Origin: Candidatus Gastranaerophilales bacterium
GTDB taxonomy: Bacteria > Cyanobacteriota > Vampirovibrionia > Gastranaerophilales > Gastranaerophilaceae
Direction of reading: 5' to 3'
DNA length: 44,516 nucleotides
NCBI GenBank assembly: GCA_944322885.1
Contig: CALUQH010000007.1
Location: forward strand, 1-44,516
Positions 41,438-44,516 of this stretch are shown piece after piece; position 1 is the stretch's first letter; every line of letters begins with the position of its first letter. Made by a program: the position numbers and the translations under genes. A model generated the notes under the pieces. The model was not told where the DNA came from. It saw only the letters and a program-made list of their open reading frames with translations, and made no database searches.

Positions 41438-42952
41438 TTATGCTGCAATCCTTATAGTATCACCCGGCATTAGCATTGGATCAGGGAACCAGTGGTTTTC
41501 ATCTAACTTGAAATTATTATCTTTCATTATTTTTTCAGCTAATTTGAAAATTTCTTTGTCTGTTGGTTTGTAATCCGGTTCATCTTTATGAGCTTCTTTT
41601 AATTTTCTTTCGGCTAATCCCCAGAAATGATCACCTTTTTTAACTATATATTCTTCAGTTTCAGGCTGTTCTGTTGGCTCCGGTTTTTCTGCAACAGGTT
41701 GTTCAGGTTTTGCAGGTTGTTCTGTTTTGACAGGCTGTTCGGGCTGCTTTGCTACCGTATCAACCGGAGTTTCCGGCTTAGCCTCAGGAACAGAAGGAAG
41801 TTCCTGTGTAGCTGCTTTTTTATCATCTGAACCATTGCAAGCTTTTATACCTATACCCAATAATACAGCTGCTCCTGCTGCTATTAAGGCAACTTTTCCT
41901 TTTTTACCTTTCATAGCATTTTTAACGTTTGACAAAAATCCTGTAGATTTTGTATGTTCTGCACCTTTTGCTACGTCGTCTGCTAAATTGTCAGCTATAT
42001 CGTCAGCTGTATTTGTAAATGATTTTACTGCATCATCTGTTATATCATCAACTATATTAACGGCTGCATCATCAACTAAATTAGCTCCTGGCTTTGCTAT
42101 GTCGTCGATAATTTGTTTCGGAGCTTCCTGTATCTGAGGTTTCGATTCAGCCGGAATCTTTGATGCTAGTTCATTTCTTGCAATAATTTCTTGTGCCCTT
42201 TTTTCGGCTTCTATTATGCCGGATTTAACCGGTGCCTTATAATTTGTACCATGGGCTTCTGCATATTGTTTCCAAGTCTTGGGAGCCTCAGGTTTTTGAG
42301 GTTCTGCTTTTATTTGCGGTTCAACAACTGCAGGTTTATTTTCCTGTAAAACCTTGTTAAATACAGCTTTATCATTTCCGCCTCTGAATTTTGCAACTCT
42401 TTCTTCCAAAAGTTTTCTTTCTTCAGGTGTTTTAGCTAATTTTGATAATTTTTCAATTTCTTTTGCAATTTGTTCCTGTTTTCTTTTCCCTAATTTATCA
42501 ACGGAGTTTCCGCCTGTTGATTTATATAACTGAGATTTTTCAAAAGCTTTTTCAAATTCGGACTTCACCGGAATTTCCGGAGCAATATTACCCAGAGGTG
42601 CAGCTTCTCTAAGTTGTTCCGGTGTCCCAAAATATGTAGTTGATGTAGCACCATTTCCTAATTCTGTATTTAACTTCTGCAACTGTTTTTGAGCTTCTTG
42701 AAGTTTTGTATTAAGCTGATTTGGATTTGTTACCACGTAAGATTGAGGATTTTTTGCGACATCTTTGCCGAACTGAATACGATCAGGTTCGACCTGCATC
42801 TTTTGTTGTAAGCCTAATGAATAACGGCCCAGTTGTTCCTCTACTTGGGCAGGCGACAAACCTAATTTTTCAGCATTTGCTCTTAAATAAGTCTCATAAT
42901 TTCTGTACCTAGTGTAATAATCTGCATTTCCCTCAAGTTTCCATCTGGACAT
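41438..42952 (-). CDS. Membrane protein with C-terminal LysM domain
   Basis: The 504-residue protein starts MSRWKLEGNADYYTRYRNYE. A long charged, helical N-terminal half precedes Asp-rich repeats (IVDDITDDAV, IADNLADDVA). One membrane segment follows (ALIAAGAAVLLGIGI, about 350-370), then a Pro/Glu/Lys-rich linker and a LysM domain (about 434-504, EYIVKKGDHFWGLAE...PGDTIRI) for peptidoglycan binding. It would link cytoplasm and wall. I start at 42952, eleven bases after GGGG; the longer frame to 43018 is leader. It lies next to ftsZ, so a role in envelope organisation is possible. Confidence 0.8.
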   Translation of the reverse strand: MSRWKLEGNADYYTRYRNYETYLRANAEKLGLSPAQVEEQLGRYSLGLQQKMQVEPDRIQFGKDVAKNPQSYVVTNPNQLNTKLQEAQKQLQKLNTELGNGATSTTYFGTPEQLREAAPLGNIAPEIPVKSEFEKAFEKSQLYKSTGGNSVDKLGKRKQEQIAKEIEKLSKLAKTPEERKLLEERVAKFRGGNDKAVFNKVLQENKPAVVEPQIKAEPQKPEAPKTWKQYAEAHGTNYKAPVKSGIIEAEKRAQEIIARNELASKIPAESKPQIQEAPKQIIDDIAKPGANLVDDAAVNIVDDITDDAVKSFTNTADDIADNLADDVAKGAEHTKSTGFLSNVKNAMKGKKGKVALIAAGAAVLLGIGIKACNGSDDKKAATQELPSVPEAKPETPVDTVAKQPEQPVKTEQPAKPEQPVAEKPEPTEQPETEEYIVKKGDHFWGLAERKLKEAHKDEPDYKPTDKEIFKLAEKIMKDNNFKLDENHWFPDPMLMPGDTIRIAA

Positions 42953-43118
42953 AATCTTAATTTCCCCTTTCTGTTTTCCTCGTTTAATAAATTTTTGTAC
43001 AGGTTTACCCCGCAGCAAAAAACATCATTTTTGCTGTAAGATAAATTGTTTTCTCTTTAAAAGATTAATCCCCTATGTATTTAATAAAAAATTCAGGCTT
43101 GAATAATTGCCCAAAAGC

Positions 43119-43152
43119 TCCCCATCCATATCCTGTCCGATCCTATCCTATA
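43119..43152 (-). promoter_or_regulatory. GGAT-repeat leader segment
   Basis: On the minus strand the leader of the LysM-protein gene has a tandem purine-rich run (AGGAT AGGAT CGGAC AGGAT ATGGAT GGGG). The gap 42953-43290 otherwise holds the ftsZ terminator and AT-rich sequence and no gene. The run could bind the ribosome's anti-Shine-Dalgarno sequence or form a protein site; nothing decides this. Confidence 0.3.
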
Positions 43153-43225
43153 CTGGATTTTAGGCTATTTTAAATTTATTTTTACAATTCGTAACAATAT
43201 ACAAATTATATTGAAAATAAGAAAA

Positions 43226-43251
43226 GAGAACCGATTAAACAATCGATTCTC
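43226..43251 (-). terminator. ftsZ terminator
   Basis: GAGAA(C)CGATT pairs with AATCG(A)TTCTC around AAAC, followed on the minus strand by TTTTCTTATTTT. It lies 39 bases after the ftsZ stop. Confidence 0.75.
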
Positions 43252-43290
43252 CTTCTATCTTTTTCATATTCCAGCTGTTGTTAGTGTGAT

Positions 43291-44472
43291 TTATTTCTTT
43301 AAGAAATCCGGAATTTCAATGTTTGTGAAGCTAGGTGAAACATCCGGCATTGAAGATCTTCTAACCTGCGGCTGAGAAGAAACAGGTGAATTATTAAATG
43401 TTCCTGCAAAGAAATCAGAAGCACTCAACTGTTTTACATCTGTTTTTTCTTCAGGTTTAGAAGAATTTTTTAATTCAAAACCTGTTGCGATAACAGTAAT
43501 CTGAATTTCACCCTGAATATTTTCATTAACAGCAGTACCGATAATAACAGTTGCATCATCATTAACAGCGTCGTGAATAATATTTGCAGCATCAGAAATT
43601 TCGTGTAAAGTCATATCAGGACCGCCTGTAATATTAACAATTACACCGGTTGCACCGTTGATTGAAGATTCAAGAAGCTGTGAATTGATAGCAATTTCAG
43701 CAGCTTTAACAGCTCTGCCTTCACCCTGACCGCGGCCAATACCCATAAGAGCGGAGCCAGAAGCCTGCATAACGCACTTAACATCAGCAAAGTCAACGTT
43801 AATAAGTCCGGGAACCGTAATGATGTCAGAAATACCCTGAACACCTCTTAAAAGAACTTCATCAACAATAATGAAGGATTCTGTTAAAGACACCTGTCTG
43901 TCGACAACCTGTAATAATTTGTCATTCGGTACTACAATAACTGCATCAACAGCTTCTCTAAGTTTTTCCAAACCTTGATTAGCCTGATTTTGTCTTTTTC
44001 TTCCTTCCCATGTAAATGGTTTTGTAACAACTGCAATTGTTAAAATTCCTAATTCTTTAGCAATTTTAGCAACAACAGGAGCAGCACCGGTACCTGTTCC
44101 ACCACCCATTCCGGCAGTAATAAATACCATATCTGCACCATCTAAAGCTTCTGTAATTTCCTGTTGAGCTTCTTCAGCAGCTTTCTCACCTACTGAAGGA
44201 TCACCACCAGCGCCAAGACCGTTTGTAGATTTAGCACCCAATTGGATTCTATTTTTAGTCTGGCCGTATTCCAAAACCTGTAAATCTGTATTCATTAACC
44301 AGAATTCAACACCTGAAAGTCCGGCTTTTATCATTCGGTTAACGGCATTACCACCGCCGCCGCCAACACCTATAACTTTTATTTTTGTAGGGTTAACAGG
44401 AGACCTTTGAGCTTGATCATTGCTTGTTGTTTCATCTTTTTTAGCAAAGATATCTGATACGAAATTTTCCAC
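43291..44472 (-). CDS. ftsZ: Cell division protein FtsZ
   Basis: FtsZ is the tubulin-like GTPase that forms the division ring. The 393-residue protein has the nucleotide-binding [13 protein letters not shown] and the tubulin signature GGGTGTG (about 123-129). The T7 synergy loop is VDFADVK, and a variable linker leads to the C-terminal peptide IEIPDFLKK that binds FtsA/SepF-type partners. Start is GTG with GAGG seven bases upstream. It is monocistronic at its 3' end, with its own terminator. Confidence 0.97.
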   Translation of the reverse strand: MENFVSDIFAKKDETTSNDQAQRSPVNPTKIKVIGVGGGGGNAVNRMIKAGLSGVEFWLMNTDLQVLEYGQTKNRIQLGAKSTNGLGAGGDPSVGEKAAEEAQQEITEALDGADMVFITAGMGGGTGTGAAPVVAKIAKELGILTIAVVTKPFTWEGRKRQNQANQGLEKLREAVDAVIVVPNDKLLQVVDRQVSLTESFIIVDEVLLRGVQGISDIITVPGLINVDFADVKCVMQASGSALMGIGRGQGEGRAVKAAEIAINSQLLESSINGATGVIVNITGGPDMTLHEISDAANIIHDAVNDDATVIIGTAVNENIQGEIQITVIATGFELKNSSKPEEKTDVKQLSASDFFAGTFNNSPVSSQPQVRRSSMPDVSPSFTNIEIPDFLKK

Positions 44473-44516
44473 TTTTTTACCTCTTTATATAATTGTATAA
44501 TTAGACATCTACAATA
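44473..44516 (-). other. ftsZ leader to window edge
   Basis: Contains the ftsZ ribosome binding site AAAGAGG. It is too short to judge a promoter or any upstream gene. Confidence 0.5.

Noticed and set aside
1-44516. CRISPR arrays, prophage or transposase genes
   Set aside because: No regularly spaced repeats, Cas, phage structural or transposase proteins were seen.

Overview
The window is AT-rich bacterial chromosome, dense in genes on both strands. It most resembles a non-photosynthetic, fermentative relative of the cyanobacteria (Gastranaerophilales / Melainabacteria). This is inference from content: prepilin-like proteins with the signature FTLAEVLITLGIIGVVAAL, a fused PilM-PilN protein, AdhE-based fermentation, a KdsC-like phosphatase pointing to an outer membrane with KDO, and lineage-type hypothetical proteins. 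No photosynthesis, phage or CRISPR genes are visible. Elusimicrobiota are an alternative.

Layout. (1) 132-9223: S10/spc ribosomal protein cluster on the + strand (rplC, D, W, B, rpsS, rplV, rpsC, rplP, rpmC, rpsQ, rplN, X, E, rpsN, rpsH, rplF, rplR). Its spacers are unusually long and filled with short palindromic repeats, several starting at the stop codon of the preceding gene. A strong terminator, a new promoter and a structured leader separate rpsN from rpsH. The cluster ends after rplR, without rpsE, rpmD, rplO or secY. (2) 9469-13332: a DnaJ-type cochaperone, then gcvT-gcvH-gcvPA; gcvPB is not adjacent. (3) 13329-15661: minus strand, with tRNA-Val(GAC), a broken second tRNA-Val piece carrying a palindrome in its D-loop, a degenerate nucleotidyltransferase, a TPM-domain membrane protein and tRNA-Cys(GCA). 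(4) 15767-19408: a prepilin-like gene interrupted by a run of ten C, then adhE with a promoter and a Rex-like operator. (5) 19447-23032: a 320-bp element with perfect 20-bp terminal inverted repeats, small unknown genes, a rhodanese and aspartokinase. (6) 23036-30650: TPR protein and KdsC-like phosphatase, facing a histidine kinase, comF, a small unknown gene and a radical SAM enzyme; then pilO and a pilM-pilN fusion on the minus strand. (7) 30765-36375: nadA, rlmB and a sigma-70 factor on +, then a second prepilin-like gene interrupted by ten G, rpsA and ispH on -. (8) 36439-44472: a large unknown protein, a secreted-looking unknown protein, fba, a LysM protein and ftsZ.

The most striking observation is the pair of prepilin-like genes (15767-16572 and 33531-34300). 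Each has a good ribosome binding site and start, a homopolymer of exactly ten C/G between the start and the prepilin signal, and a reading frame that is off by one in the same direction. Eight or eleven residues in the tract would restore each. In both, a stop codon in the pilin frame just before the tract excludes another upstream start. This looks like a phase-variable or slippage-decoded pair of surface or pilus proteins, in a genome segment that also encodes the PilMN/PilO pilus platform. Homopolymer sequencing error is the main alternative.

Also notable: three families of intergenic hairpin repeats, two of them showing compensatory stem changes between copies; the promoter of the second prepilin gene built into the rpsA terminator; and the 320-bp inverted-repeat element.
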